Assembly (NCBI RefSeq): GCF_030815145.1
Contig: NZ_JAUSWJ010000001.1
Location: 992,001 to 1,056,000 of the forward strand
Reading direction: 5' to 3'
DNA from: Kaistia geumhonensis
Lineage (GTDB): Bacteria; Pseudomonadota; Alphaproteobacteria; Rhizobiales; Kaistiaceae
DNA: 64,000 bases
This document shows positions 24,381-33,565 of this stretch, in pieces. The translations under genes and the position numbers were made by a program. Below the pieces are notes generated by a model that was given only the letters and a program-made list of their open reading frames with translations, did not search any database and was not told the DNA's origin. How positions within the stretch are numbered: the first letter of the stretch is position 1; every line of letters begins with the position of its first letter.

Positions 24381-25682
24381 TTACTGCATCTGCTGGCGCA
24401 GCTGCGCGTCGATCGCCTTCAGCGCTTCGTCGATGTCGCCGCCATTGGCGATGTTCGGGATCTGCGCGCGGACTGCCATGCGGGCCTCCGGCGTGAAGGT
24501 GCCGTAGTCGACGGTCGGGACCTTCGCCAGCCAGTCGGAGAAGTTCTGCCAGACCGGCTCGCCGTTGAAGAACGGATCGCTCTCCTTGTAGGCGGCGCCT
24601 TCGCGGGCGGCCAGCAGCGAACCGACAGCGCCCTGGTTGATCAGGATGCCCTGGTAGAAGTCGACGTCGCCGCCCCACACGGTCTTGAGGAAGTCGACGG
24701 CCTCGTCCTGATGCTTGGACGAGGCGAGCACGTACCAGCTCGAGCCACCATTGTTGGTGAAGTGGGTCGCCCCTTCCACGCCCTCGAGGATCGGCATCGG
24801 CGCCACGCGCCACTTGCCCGACTGGTCGGGCACCGACTTGATCGTGCCGGTGATCCACACACCCTGCGGCACCGCGGCGACCTGGCCGGAGGTGAATGAC
24901 CCTGTGTAATCGGTCCAGCCCGAGACGGACTTGATGATGCCCTCCTTCGCCATGGTCTGGAAGGTCTGGAGCGCGGCCTTGAGAGCCGGGTTGCCGATGA
25001 TGTTCGGCTCCTTGCCGTCCTTCAGGTACCACTGGCCGGTCGACTGCATCATGAGGACGATGAGGTCGTCGCCATTGTAGTCCATGCTGACCAGCGGGTG
25101 ACCCGTCTTGGCAAGAACGTCCTTGCCGATCTCGATCAGCTTGGCCCAGGAGATGTTCTGAAGGTCCTCGGGCTTGTAGCCGGCCTGCTCCAGATAGTCG
25201 GTGCGATAGAAGAGGCCCGCGACACCGGAATCGAAGGGCAGCGAGTAGGACTTGCCGTCATGGGTCGCGGCGGCGACCTTGTACTGCGCGAACTTCGACA
25301 TATCGATCGAGTCCGACAGCGGCACAAAGGAGCCGGGGAACGACTGCAGGAAGCGCTGGATGTTGTCGTCCTGGATGAGGACGATGTCCGGCAGGCCGTC
25401 GGTGACACCGGCGAGGAACTGCGTCTGAAGCTTCTGGTTGATCTCGTCCTGCGTGATGTTGGCGATGGTGAAGGTCGTGTCGGGATGCGCCTTGGTGTAG
25501 CGCTCCGTCGCGTCCTTCATGGCCGGAATGTTGAAATTGGGGTCCCAGCACCAGACCGTCAGCTCGGCGGCCGAAGCCGCGCTGACGAAGGCGGCGCTTG
25601 CCATCATCGCCGCGCCGACCAGGGCCGCCGCGAAGCGACCGCCTGCACGCACGCCTGAACCCAGTTGCTTCATCCTTGTCAT
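24381..25682 (-). CDS. Sugar ABC transporter substrate-binding protein (CUT1)
   Basis: This 433-residue periplasmic binding protein has a signal peptide (cleavage near SAASA) and the extracellular solute-binding protein family 1 pattern: ELTVWCWDPNFNIPAMKDATERYTKAHPDTTF, LPDIVLIQDDNIQRFLQ and KHQDEAVDFLKTVWGG. GGGAGGACCTT precedes the ATG at 25682. It is the first gene of a five-gene operon (binding protein, two permeases, ATPase, fused oxidoreductase). The substrate is unknown. Confidence 0.94.
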   Translation of the reverse strand: MTRMKQLGSGVRAGGRFAAALVGAAMMASAAFVSAASAAELTVWCWDPNFNIPAMKDATERYTKAHPDTTFTIANITQDEINQKLQTQFLAGVTDGLPDIVLIQDDNIQRFLQSFPGSFVPLSDSIDMSKFAQYKVAAATHDGKSYSLPFDSGVAGLFYRTDYLEQAGYKPEDLQNISWAKLIEIGKDVLAKTGHPLVSMDYNGDDLIVLMMQSTGQWYLKDGKEPNIIGNPALKAALQTFQTMAKEGIIKSVSGWTDYTGSFTSGQVAAVPQGVWITGTIKSVPDQSGKWRVAPMPILEGVEGATHFTNNGGSSWYVLASSKHQDEAVDFLKTVWGGDVDFYQGILINQGAVGSLLAAREGAAYKESDPFFNGEPVWQNFSDWLAKVPTVDYGTFTPEARMAVRAQIPNIANGGDIDEALKAIDAQLRQQMQ

Positions 25683-25997
25683 AAGGTCCTCCCGCTATGC
25701 CCGGATCCCGCCCGGCGCGCCGGGCGGAATGGCCTTCGCCATCTCCTCCCGCTCGGCACGCAGGGCGCATTCATCCGCCTCAATTCCGGTATCATTAGCG
25801 AGAGCATGCGACGCTTTGTCAAGCGCGCCTGGATCGCTTTTGCCAGAAGCGGGAAAAAGTGCGCTATCGCGCTGACTTTGCTCCATGATTCTATCAGTTG
25901 GAGCATGTTTGCTGCGGCGCACGCAGGCGCCACAGCGATCATGATATTACGATCCCGCAATCGAGCTAACAATACGGGAAGCGCTGTTCAGCAGTGT
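25683..25997. other. Leader/promoter region of the sugar ABC operon
   Basis: No gene is supported in this 315-bp stretch. It holds a perfect 20-bp GC palindrome at 25708-25727 in the operon leader and an inverted repeat TGCTCCA..TGGAGCA at 25879-25905 that could be an operator. No regulator gene is adjacent, so control may come from elsewhere. Confidence 0.45.
25879..25905. promoter_or_regulatory. Inverted repeat, candidate operator of the sugar ABC operon
   Basis: TGCTCCA and TGGAGCA are perfect 7-bp inverted arms 13 bases apart, about 200 bp upstream of the binding-protein gene. Symmetry and position suggest a regulator site; nothing identifies the protein. Confidence 0.35.
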
Positions 25998-26582
25998 TCA
26001 GGCGCCGGGCCAGCGGCCGTGGAAGGCGAAGTCGGCGACCTTGCGGCGCGTGCGCGGCTCCCGCTCGCGTGCCTCGCCCTCCCCGAGCACCGCAGGGTCG
26101 CCGGCATAGCCGATGGCGAGCCCCGCGACGGGCTCGAAATCGCCCGTAATTCCGCCCGCGGCCATGACCTTGTCGCTGTCGAAGCCGCCGAAGGGATGGA
26201 CGGCGAAGCCGTTGGCCGTCGCTTGCAGCAACAGATAGCCAAGCGCCATGCCCGTATCGTGGCGATTGTGCCAGAGCGCGCGACCGCTGTCGGAATGGAG
26301 GCGGGCGACCGAATAGGCGAGCACCGAGGCGCGCTTGACCCATGCCTGGTTGCCGGGGACTGCCGCGTCGAGAAGCGCTTCGAAGGCCGGCTCGCCGCGG
26401 AAGGCATAGACGAAGCGCCAGGGCTGGGAATTGCTCGAAGACGGCGCCCAGCGCGCCGCTTCGAACAGCGGCAGCAGATCCGCCTCTGTCATGTTCCGGT
26501 CCGGATCGAAGGCACGCGGGCTCCACCGCTCGGCGATCACATCGAGAATGGGGGCGTCGGTCTCGGCGCGCTTGCGCATCAT
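25998..26582 (-). CDS. Nitroreductase-family protein
   Basis: This 194-residue flavoprotein of the nitroreductase family has the N-terminal RWSPRAFDPDRNMTEADLLPLFEAARWAPSSSNSQPWRFVYAF motif, in which Arg and Ser residues bind FMN, and a C-terminal GYAGDPAVLGE region. It would reduce nitro compounds or quinones with NAD(P)H. The ATG pair at 26582/26579 follows CAGGAAG; the longer frame to 26708 adds an unlikely leader. Confidence 0.9.
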   Translation of the reverse strand: MMRKRAETDAPILDVIAERWSPRAFDPDRNMTEADLLPLFEAARWAPSSSNSQPWRFVYAFRGEPAFEALLDAAVPGNQAWVKRASVLAYSVARLHSDSGRALWHNRHDTGMALGYLLLQATANGFAVHPFGGFDSDKVMAAGGITGDFEPVAGLAIGYAGDPAVLGEGEAREREPRTRRKVADFAFHGRWPGA

Positions 26583-26754
26583 GGCTTCCTGAGGCTGTCG
26601 TTCGGGGAGCGGCGTGGCCGCGACGAGAGGATAGAGCGGGCAGGGCCGTCCGGCCATCATCGAGAGACATCGAACAGGCTGGCGGGCGATCCGATGTCGC
26701 GCCATCATCGCGGCCGCCGCGGCGCCGGATCAGGGCCGCGCAAGTGGAGGACGC

Positions 26755-27402
26755 ATGATGAAGACGGTGCTCGCCTATGGCGACTCCAACACATGGGGCG
26801 CGGCCACAGTCGCCCGGCCCGACGACCGATACGCCTGGGAGGAGCGCTGGCCAGGCGTGATGGCGGCGGCACTAGGCGAAGGCTGGCGCGTGATCGAGGA
26901 AGGCCTTCCCGGCCGCACGACGGTGCACGACGACCCGGTCGAAGGCGCCTACATGAACGGCAAGACCTATCTGATGCCGTGCCTGCGCAGCCATCGCCCG
27001 CTGGACGTGGTCGCGATCATGCTCGGCTCGAACGATCTCAAGGCCCGCTTCGCGGTGCCTGGCTCCGACATCGCCGCCGGTGCGGGCGAGCTCGTGAAGG
27101 TGGTCAAGCAGGCGGAAGCCGGCCGCAATGGCGACGTGCCGAAGATCCTCCTGATCGCCCCGGCGCCGATGCTGAACCACACCGGCGAGCGGCCCGACAT
27201 CGGGCGCATGTTCGTGGGCGGCTACGAGAAGTCGCTGGAGCTGGCGCCGCTCTATCGCGCGGTCGCTGAGGCGCATGGCGTCGCCTTCCTCGATGCGGGG
27301 ACGGTCATGCGATCCAGCGCTTATGACGGCCTGCATCTCGATCCCGACGCGCATCAGGCTCTGGGCAAGGCGGTAGCGGTCGCGGTCGCCGGAATCGCCT
27401 GA
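26755..27402 (+). CDS. SGNH/GDSL hydrolase (arylesterase-like)
   Basis: This 215-residue esterase has the block-I nucleophile motif AYGDSNTWG (Ser11), the block-III motif MLGSNDLK and the catalytic Asp/His in DGLHLDPDAH. It resembles the Agrobacterium/Mycobacterium arylesterase group, including the early Trp (TWGA). There is no signal peptide, so it is cytoplasmic. GTGGAGGACGC precedes the ATG at 26755. The substrate is unknown. Confidence 0.93.
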   Translation: MMKTVLAYGDSNTWGAATVARPDDRYAWEERWPGVMAAALGEGWRVIEEGLPGRTTVHDDPVEGAYMNGKTYLMPCLRSHRPLDVVAIMLGSNDLKARFAVPGSDIAAGAGELVKVVKQAEAGRNGDVPKILLIAPAPMLNHTGERPDIGRMFVGGYEKSLELAPLYRAVAEAHGVAFLDAGTVMRSSAYDGLHLDPDAHQALGKAVAVAVAGIA

Positions 27403-27408
27403 AACGCC

Positions 27409-29622
27409 TTAGCGGCTCCAGGGCAGCGCAATGGCCTGCGGGACCGTCGAATGCAGGAAACTGCCGGCGGCCTCCGCGGACATCGGTCGCGCGAAGGCAT
27501 AGCCCTGCAGGAAATCGCAGCCAGCCTGGCGCAGCACGGCCGCCTCGCGCTCCGTCTCGACGCCCTCGGCCGTCACCTTGAGGTCGAGGGCGCGGGCAAT
27601 AGCTATCGTCGCCTCGCAGAGTTCGCGCGCCCGCTGGTCGGTTGTGATGCCGATCACGAGCGAGCGGTCGAGCTTGAGCTTGTCGAAGCTGAAACGCCGC
27701 AGATAGCCGATCGATGAATAGCCTGTGCCGAAGTCGTCCAGCGATACCGCGACGCCGCGCGCTCGGAGACTGGCGATGATCGACTGCGCGCGCTCGGGAT
27801 TGGCCACGAGATGCGTCTCGGTCATCTCGATCTCCAGCCGCTCGGGCGGAAAGCCGATCTCGGCGAGCTGGCCCGCGAGAATGGAATCGAAGGCCGGATT
27901 GCGGAACTGGACCGGCGAGACATTCACAGACAGGCGGACGCCGGGCCAGTCGAGCGCGTCGCGGCAGGCCCTCTTCATGACGAAGGAGCCGATCTGGTCG
28001 ATGAGGCCGCTTTCCTCGGCGATCGGCACGAAGATATCGGGCGGCACCAAGCCGATCTCGGGATGCAGCCAGCGCACCAGCGCCTCGACCCCGCTCGGCT
28101 GCATCGTCGCGGCATCGAAGATCGGCTGATAGACGACCGCGAGCCGACCCTCCTTGAGCGCCTCGCGCAACTGGTCCGCGAGGCGCATGCGCTCGGCGCG
28201 GGCGGCATCGATCGACGGGTCGTAGAAGGCGACGCGGTTGCGGCCGAATTCCTTGGCGAGATACATCGCGACATCGGCACGGCGCAGCAGTTCCTCGGCG
28301 CCGATCGCCTCGTCGTCGGCGAGCGCGACTCCGATGCTGGTGCCGATCTGCACGAAGCGACCGTTGAGCGCGACCGGATCGTCCAGGAAACGGACCAGAC
28401 GGTCGCTGATTTCTGCGGCGCGCTTCACGGTCTCCGGCTTGTCGAGCACGACGGCGAATTCGTCGCCGCCGACACGGGCAAGCAGACCCGAGCCTTCGCA
28501 GATCTCGGCGAAACCCTTGGCGACATGGCGCAGCAGATAGTCGCCGGACTCGTGGCCATAGGTGTCGTTGACCTCTTTGAAGCCGTCGAGATCGAGATAG
28601 ACCAGCCCGACCGCCGTGCCCTCGCGCCGCCGCGTCTCCACCGCCGCCTCCAGTGCCCGTGCGAGCGAGGTTCGGTTGGGAAGTCCGGTCAGAGCATCGT
28701 GATTGGCGGCGAAGACGGCCTGCTGTTCGCGCTTGCGCAACTCCACCAGGTTGAAATAGCCGATCGCCATCAGGAACAGCATGGTCAGGCAGACGAGGCC
28801 CACGGCGAGATAGGCGGTGGGCAGAACCCGCCGGAAGGCGGCGTAACCCTCGCGCGGCGAGGCCCAGCTGACGAACGCGATCTGCTTCCCGGTCGGATCG
28901 GTGATCTTCAACCCGCCCGCGGCCGCGGCCTGCTGGCGCGAGAGGACGAGTCCATCGAGGACGAACTCGCGGGAGATGCGGGCGAGCGCCGCGGCGTCGA
29001 GTGCGCGACCCAGCACGAGCAGGCGCGGCTTGCCGAGCGGCGCCGGCATCGTGGCCGAGGACGGGAGGATCGACCCGACCGCGAGGGCATGGATATCGCC
29101 CGATGGGTCCTCGACGAAAGCGGTGACCGCGTCGAAGGGGCCCGAGCGCTGCCGAACCCTGGCGACCATGGCGTCGAGCGCGGCTCCGTATTCAGCGCCC
29201 GCGCTGCGCAGAGCGGGTTGGCCACGGCTGAAGCCGAACACGGTGCGCTCGTTCTCGTCCAGCAGATAGACGGTATCGAAAAGGATTGCCTGTCTCGTCG
29301 AGTCCTGGAGATTGGTCGAGACGAAAGTCGGATCGATCTTGTCATAGAGATTGGCGACGGCATCGTCCCAAACGGCATAGTCGCCATGCGTGTCCTGCAG
29401 CCGCAGCAGGAAGGAGTTGAGGGCCGCATTGACGGAGCGCTCGATGCTGCGCGTCTCGCTGCGATCTACTTCGCGCGCCATGTCGGAAAGGATGAGCTGG
29501 CCCGCGAAGATGGCGGCAGCGACGATCAGCAGGGCGGGAAGTGCCACCTGGACCGCGAACCGTGCCGTGGGTCGCCGAAAGATATTCATCGCCGCCAAGG
29601 TTTCCGCAGACGCTTCATCCAA
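27409..29622 (-). CDS. CHASE4-GGDEF-EAL cyclic-di-GMP protein (1)
   Basis: This 737-residue inner-membrane protein probably makes and/or breaks cyclic-di-GMP. After a first membrane helix (about 24-46) comes a periplasmic CHASE4-type sensor (HGDYAVWDDAVANLYD near 82-98), a second helix near 265-290, a GGDEF domain (LTGLPNR to about 465) and an EAL domain (VYQPIF to about 720). The RVGGDEF active site is intact but the RxxD inhibitory site upstream of it is absent. The EAL signatures VEALVRW, DDFGTG and AEGVET are intact. An ATG at 29589 is an alternative start. A second protein of the same build is encoded at 30961. Confidence 0.94.
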   Translation of the reverse strand: MDEASAETLAAMNIFRRPTARFAVQVALPALLIVAAAIFAGQLILSDMAREVDRSETRSIERSVNAALNSFLLRLQDTHGDYAVWDDAVANLYDKIDPTFVSTNLQDSTRQAILFDTVYLLDENERTVFGFSRGQPALRSAGAEYGAALDAMVARVRQRSGPFDAVTAFVEDPSGDIHALAVGSILPSSATMPAPLGKPRLLVLGRALDAAALARISREFVLDGLVLSRQQAAAAGGLKITDPTGKQIAFVSWASPREGYAAFRRVLPTAYLAVGLVCLTMLFLMAIGYFNLVELRKREQQAVFAANHDALTGLPNRTSLARALEAAVETRRREGTAVGLVYLDLDGFKEVNDTYGHESGDYLLRHVAKGFAEICEGSGLLARVGGDEFAVVLDKPETVKRAAEISDRLVRFLDDPVALNGRFVQIGTSIGVALADDEAIGAEELLRRADVAMYLAKEFGRNRVAFYDPSIDAARAERMRLADQLREALKEGRLAVVYQPIFDAATMQPSGVEALVRWLHPEIGLVPPDIFVPIAEESGLIDQIGSFVMKRACRDALDWPGVRLSVNVSPVQFRNPAFDSILAGQLAEIGFPPERLEIEMTETHLVANPERAQSIIASLRARGVAVSLDDFGTGYSSIGYLRRFSFDKLKLDRSLVIGITTDQRARELCEATIAIARALDLKVTAEGVETEREAAVLRQAGCDFLQGYAFARPMSAEAAGSFLHSTVPQAIALPWSR

Positions 29623-29673
29623 ACCATTCGAACTTTAAGGACAGATGAAGCCTGTCTCGCGGATTCAAGCCGA

Positions 29674-30909
29674 TCAATCGGAAAGCCGGGCGGCAAGCAA
29701 GCTTGCCACAGGGTCGGCACCGGTCACGGCTATGCCATCGAGGTCGAGCCAGGCGGCGAGATGGCGCAACTCATCGGCCAGCGCCGCCAGCACGGGCTCG
29801 GCCTTTCGCACCCGCTGTTCCAGAAAGACGCCGGGCACGCGCAACACGGAAGCGGGGCGGTCGGCCTTGAGGTCGACGCGGCCGACGAGCCGGCCGCGAT
29901 AGAGGAACGGCATCACGAAATAGCCGAATACCCGCTTCGGGCCCGGTGTGTAGAACTCGAGCCGGTAGTGAAAATCGAAGATCCGCTCCGTTCGGGGTCT
30001 ATGCCAGACGAGCGGATCGAAAGGCGAGAGCAGCGCTGTGGCGTTGACCGGCTTCGCCGCGCCCGCGGCAGCGTCGAGGAAAGCCGGCTGTCGCCATCCC
30101 TCGACGGTCGCCGGCAGCAGCGTTCCATCCTCGACGAGATCGGCCAGCGCCGCCTTGGTCTCCGCCACGGGAAGGCGGAAATAGTCGCGCAGATCGATTT
30201 CGGTCGCGACGCCGAGCGCACGGGCGGATTGCGCGAGCAGGCGACGGATCGCCTCCGCCTCGCCGGGATCGGGCAGAGCGAGGATGTCCGCCGGCAGGAC
30301 GCGCTCCGGGCGGTCGTAGACCCTCTCGAACCCGCGCCGAGAGGCGCTCGTCACCTGACCGGTCCAGAACAGATATTCAAGCGCCGTCTTGCCCTTGTGC
30401 CAGCCCCACCATGGACCGCTGCGCTCGCCGGGATCCTCGAGCTCCGAGGCCGCCAGCGGCCCGCGACGATCGAGTTCCTCAAGGACCGCCTCGACATATC
30501 CCGCATTCTCGACCGCGAAGCGATGCACGCCGCCATAGATGCCGACGCCTTCCAAGGCCCGGCGCATGCGCCAGCGCATCAGCGGCTGCAGTTCGAGCGG
30601 CAGCAGCGAGGCCTCGTGCGCCCAGTATTCGAAGAAGCTGCGACGTCTGCCAGCTTCGAAGGCGCGAGCATCGAGCGCCGCGCGGGAATAGGCGCCGATG
30701 CGGCTGAACAGCGGCAGATAATGGGAGCGGACGAGGACATTGACGGAATCGATCTGTAGGAGACCCATCCGCCGGGCAGCAGCCTCGGCTTTCGGCCAGG
30801 CCGAGGGCGTCGCCGAGCGGCGCGCGGAGAACCCCTGCGCGCCGAGGAAGAGGTTGCGGGCCTCGGCGGCGGACAGATCGACGCCGGCGTGCGCGGGAAG
30901 TTCCGTCAT
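29674..30909 (-). CDS. YcaQ/AlkX-type DNA glycosylase (winged-helix, HTH_42)
   Basis: This 411-residue protein belongs to the winged helix-turn-helix glycosylases (YcaQ/AlkX), which unhook interstrand crosslinks and remove alkylated bases. Visible features are LLQIDSVNVLVRSHYLPLFSRIG with the QxD catalytic motif (near residues 52-54) and the C-terminal LVWHRPRTERIFDFHYRLEFYTPGPKRVFGYFVMPFLYRGRLVGRVDLKADR block. It lies between two GGDEF-EAL genes on the same strand; that context does not explain its role. Confidence 0.9.
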   Translation of the reverse strand: MTELPAHAGVDLSAAEARNLFLGAQGFSARRSATPSAWPKAEAAARRMGLLQIDSVNVLVRSHYLPLFSRIGAYSRAALDARAFEAGRRRSFFEYWAHEASLLPLELQPLMRWRMRRALEGVGIYGGVHRFAVENAGYVEAVLEELDRRGPLAASELEDPGERSGPWWGWHKGKTALEYLFWTGQVTSASRRGFERVYDRPERVLPADILALPDPGEAEAIRRLLAQSARALGVATEIDLRDYFRLPVAETKAALADLVEDGTLLPATVEGWRQPAFLDAAAGAAKPVNATALLSPFDPLVWHRPRTERIFDFHYRLEFYTPGPKRVFGYFVMPFLYRGRLVGRVDLKADRPASVLRVPGVFLEQRVRKAEPVLAALADELRHLAAWLDLDGIAVTGADPVASLLAARLSD

Positions 30910-30960
30910 GGCGATCGACCGTTTCCTGCGCGCGGATCCAAGTCCGGCGCGGTGCGAGGA

Positions 30961-33171
30961 TCAGTTCGTCCTCTCGGCCGCATAGCCGGAGTCGGCGCCG
31001 CCGGCAAACATTCGTCGTCCCTCGCCGAGCCGGGCGAGCAAAGCCGTCACGTCCGACGCGCTCATGGGCTTCGCCAGGTGATAACCCTGCACGAACTCGC
31101 ATTGCAGCAGCCGAAGCAGTTTTAGCTGCTCCGGCGTCTCGATGCCTTCCGCCACGACGGCAATGTCCATGGCGTCGCCGAGCGCGATCATCGACTGGAT
31201 CAGGGCGTTGGCGGTCGGGTTCGTACCGAGTTCGGACACGAAGGACTTGTCGATCTTCAGCCAGTCGAACGGGAACTGGCGCAGATAACCGATCGAGGAG
31301 AAGCCGGTGCCGAAATCGTCCAGCGACAGGCCGAAGCCCATGGACTTCAGGCGGGCGAGCTTGCGCTTGGCGATGGTCGGGTTCCGGACGAGCAGACCCT
31401 CCGTGAGCTCCAGCTTGAAGCGGTTGGGGACGACGCCGTTGCGACGCGCGATGGCGGCGAGGTCATTGGCGAAGTTCGGGTCGCGGAGCTGCACCGGCGA
31501 GACATTGACCGAGATCTTGAGGCCCGGCCACGCGGCGAGATCCTCGCAGGCGCGCTGGAAGACGAAGCGGCCGATATCGTGGATGACGCCGGTTTCCTCC
31601 GCGACGGGGATGAAGTCGGCCGGAGAAACACGGCCGAACTCCTTCGAATCCCAGCGTACCAGCGCCTCCAGCGAGACGACGGCGAGGTCGCTCGCGCGGA
31701 CGATCGGCTGGTAGACGACCGAGAGCTGCTGTTCCTCGATCGCGCTCCGGAGCGCGAAGCCGAGACGCTTCTTGTGCAGGGCGCCGGTCTCGAGGCCGGA
31801 ATGATAGGGCACCGCGTCGCGCTCGGCCGAGTTCTTGGCCTGGTACATCGCGAGATCGGCGCGGCGCAGCAGCTCGGCCGGGGTCATCTCCTCGCCCTCG
31901 GCGACCGCGTAGCCGACGGCCGCGGTCACCTGGAACTGGAAGCCGCCGACCGTGAAGGACTGGTCGAGCGAATGCACCATCGCCGATGCAACGCCGGCCA
32001 CGGCCTGCGGCGCCGCGCGGCCGACGAGCGCGAGCGCGAACTCGTCGCCGCCGACCCGGGCGAAGGACGCGTCCGGCGGCATGATCATCGACAGCCGCTC
32101 GGCGAGGCGGCGGACGAGTTCGTCGCCGCCCTGGTGGCCGATGGAATCGTTCACGGCCTTGAAGCCGTTGACGTCGAGATAGACGATGGCCGCCTCGCCG
32201 CGGCGGCAGGCGTCGGCGAAGGTCGGGCTCTCGCTGATCTCGCTGAAGCCGAAGCGGTTGGTGAGGCCGGTGAGGCTGTCGGTCCGGGCCGCGACGACCG
32301 CCTGCTGCTCGCTTTGCGCCTGCAGCAATGCGAGGCGCCGGGCGCGGATCGCCGTCCCCATCGCGATCAGGCAGAAAAGCGCCAGCACGACGCCGACCGG
32401 CGGGAGTACGTTGCGCAGCACGGCCGTACCCGGTGCAGGCGGTGTCCAGACGAGATGCCCGATTGTGTTGCCGAAGATATCGACCATCGCGGGGAAGGTC
32501 GAATCCTGATCGACGCTCGTATAGTCGAGATGAAGGTCGTTGATGAGGAAGGTCCTGCCGAGATCAGCGAGCCGTTCGCCGTCGATATAGAAGCCCATGG
32601 CGAGCAAGGGCAGCTTCGAGGGGTCGGCACTCTCGGCCTTCGAAACCGGCGCGACGCGCGACACTGCGAACAGCAGGGTGCCCGCCTTGGTAACGAGATA
32701 GCCCGACCGCGCGGCGTTGTTCTCGACCGGCGCGCTCCGGATCAGCTCCTCGATCCGCTCGATGGTCGCCTCGTTCAGGACATCCTTCGGGCGCGGAGCG
32801 GATTCGGGCGTCCACCAGTCATAGGCCACCTTGCCCTCGGGCGAGATGATCGCAAGGAAATCGGCGATCTGCGTGTCGACGATGCCTGTTCCGATATTGG
32901 CCTCGATCCAGGCGCCGTCGCCGCGCTGATAGGCGTCGTAAGCCTCCTCCCACCAGGAATAGTCGTTGGCGAGGCCCTGGACACGGGTGTGCATCGCATC
33001 GATGCCCCCCATGACCATCGTCCGGGTTCCTTCGGCTGCCTGATCGTTCTGGCGATGCGCCATCCAGGCGATGCCCGCGATGACCGTCACCACCGTGATG
33101 ACGATGCCGGCCACCAGATTCAGCGTGATCCGCCCGGCGATGGGATTCGACATTCCGATCGTCCAACTCAT
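30961..33171 (-). CDS. CHASE4-GGDEF-EAL cyclic-di-GMP protein (2)
   Basis: This 736-residue membrane protein has the same build as the one at 27409: helix (about 19-38), CHASE4-like periplasmic domain (NDYSWWEEAYDAYQRGDGAWIEANI near 69-93), second helix near 255-275, GGDEF and EAL domains. GGDEF (RVGGDEF) and EAL (LEALVRW, DDFGTG, AEGIET) signatures are intact and the inhibitory RxxD site is missing. The sensor domains of the two proteins differ strongly, so they likely read different signals. An ATG at 33153 is an alternative start. Confidence 0.94.
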   Translation of the reverse strand: MSWTIGMSNPIAGRITLNLVAGIVITVVTVIAGIAWMAHRQNDQAAEGTRTMVMGGIDAMHTRVQGLANDYSWWEEAYDAYQRGDGAWIEANIGTGIVDTQIADFLAIISPEGKVAYDWWTPESAPRPKDVLNEATIERIEELIRSAPVENNAARSGYLVTKAGTLLFAVSRVAPVSKAESADPSKLPLLAMGFYIDGERLADLGRTFLINDLHLDYTSVDQDSTFPAMVDIFGNTIGHLVWTPPAPGTAVLRNVLPPVGVVLALFCLIAMGTAIRARRLALLQAQSEQQAVVAARTDSLTGLTNRFGFSEISESPTFADACRRGEAAIVYLDVNGFKAVNDSIGHQGGDELVRRLAERLSMIMPPDASFARVGGDEFALALVGRAAPQAVAGVASAMVHSLDQSFTVGGFQFQVTAAVGYAVAEGEEMTPAELLRRADLAMYQAKNSAERDAVPYHSGLETGALHKKRLGFALRSAIEEQQLSVVYQPIVRASDLAVVSLEALVRWDSKEFGRVSPADFIPVAEETGVIHDIGRFVFQRACEDLAAWPGLKISVNVSPVQLRDPNFANDLAAIARRNGVVPNRFKLELTEGLLVRNPTIAKRKLARLKSMGFGLSLDDFGTGFSSIGYLRQFPFDWLKIDKSFVSELGTNPTANALIQSMIALGDAMDIAVVAEGIETPEQLKLLRLLQCEFVQGYHLAKPMSASDVTALLARLGEGRRMFAGGADSGYAAERTN

Positions 33172-33565
33172 TCGACGACGCGAGGCTAGTGCATGGACTT
33201 TTATACGGACTTAATGATTTTCGATCGAATTTTAGCCATCGCTCTGTTTGCCCGCCGCACCGCTGCTTTTCGGCCCCTGTCCCCAGGCGGGCGCCTCTGC
33301 TTCGCGCATCTTGCCAGCAGGCAGGTTCAACCTGACCTGGCGCCTGCGATGACACTACCTTCACGAGTATCATAAAGATCCTCGCAGTCGGGATCCGGTT
33401 ATGGTGGATCGACTCAACTCATTGGATTTCCTTAAGTTTCTCGAATCGGCCACGCGCGTCGGCTCATCCGAAAGACGGATGATATAGTTGACAAATCGTT
33501 AATGCTCGGCTCCTAATGCAGCGCTTTGGTTGTGTTGTGTTTGCGTTTCGTCGCTTGGGGGCGTC
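33172..33565. other. Divergent intergenic region with sigma-70 promoter
   Basis: This 394-bp gap is AT-richer than its surroundings and holds no supported gene. It contains the sigma-70-like promoter at 33488-33517 for the rightward operon and must also carry the promoter of the leftward GGDEF-EAL gene, which I could not place. Confidence 0.5.
33488..33517 (+). promoter_or_regulatory. Sigma-70 promoter of the unknown-SET-MFS operon
   Basis: TTGACA, 18 bases, CCTAAT gives a perfect -35 and a 4-of-6 -10 element. Transcription would begin near 33524, about 42 bases before the first start codon. Confidence 0.55.

Noticed and set aside
29480-29486. TGTCGGA strings elsewhere (for example 29480, 26287, 51886, 59527)
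   Set aside because: They lie inside genes and lack CGTC 16 bases downstream, so they are not ECF42 promoters.
27811-30759. A 982-codon open frame on the plus strand
   Set aside because: It lies antisense to the GGDEF-EAL and YcaQ genes, is dominated by Arg/Gly/Asp and shows no domain. Long open antisense frames are expected at this GC content.
31579-33189. A 536-codon open frame on the plus strand
   Set aside because: It is antisense to the second GGDEF-EAL gene and has no domain.
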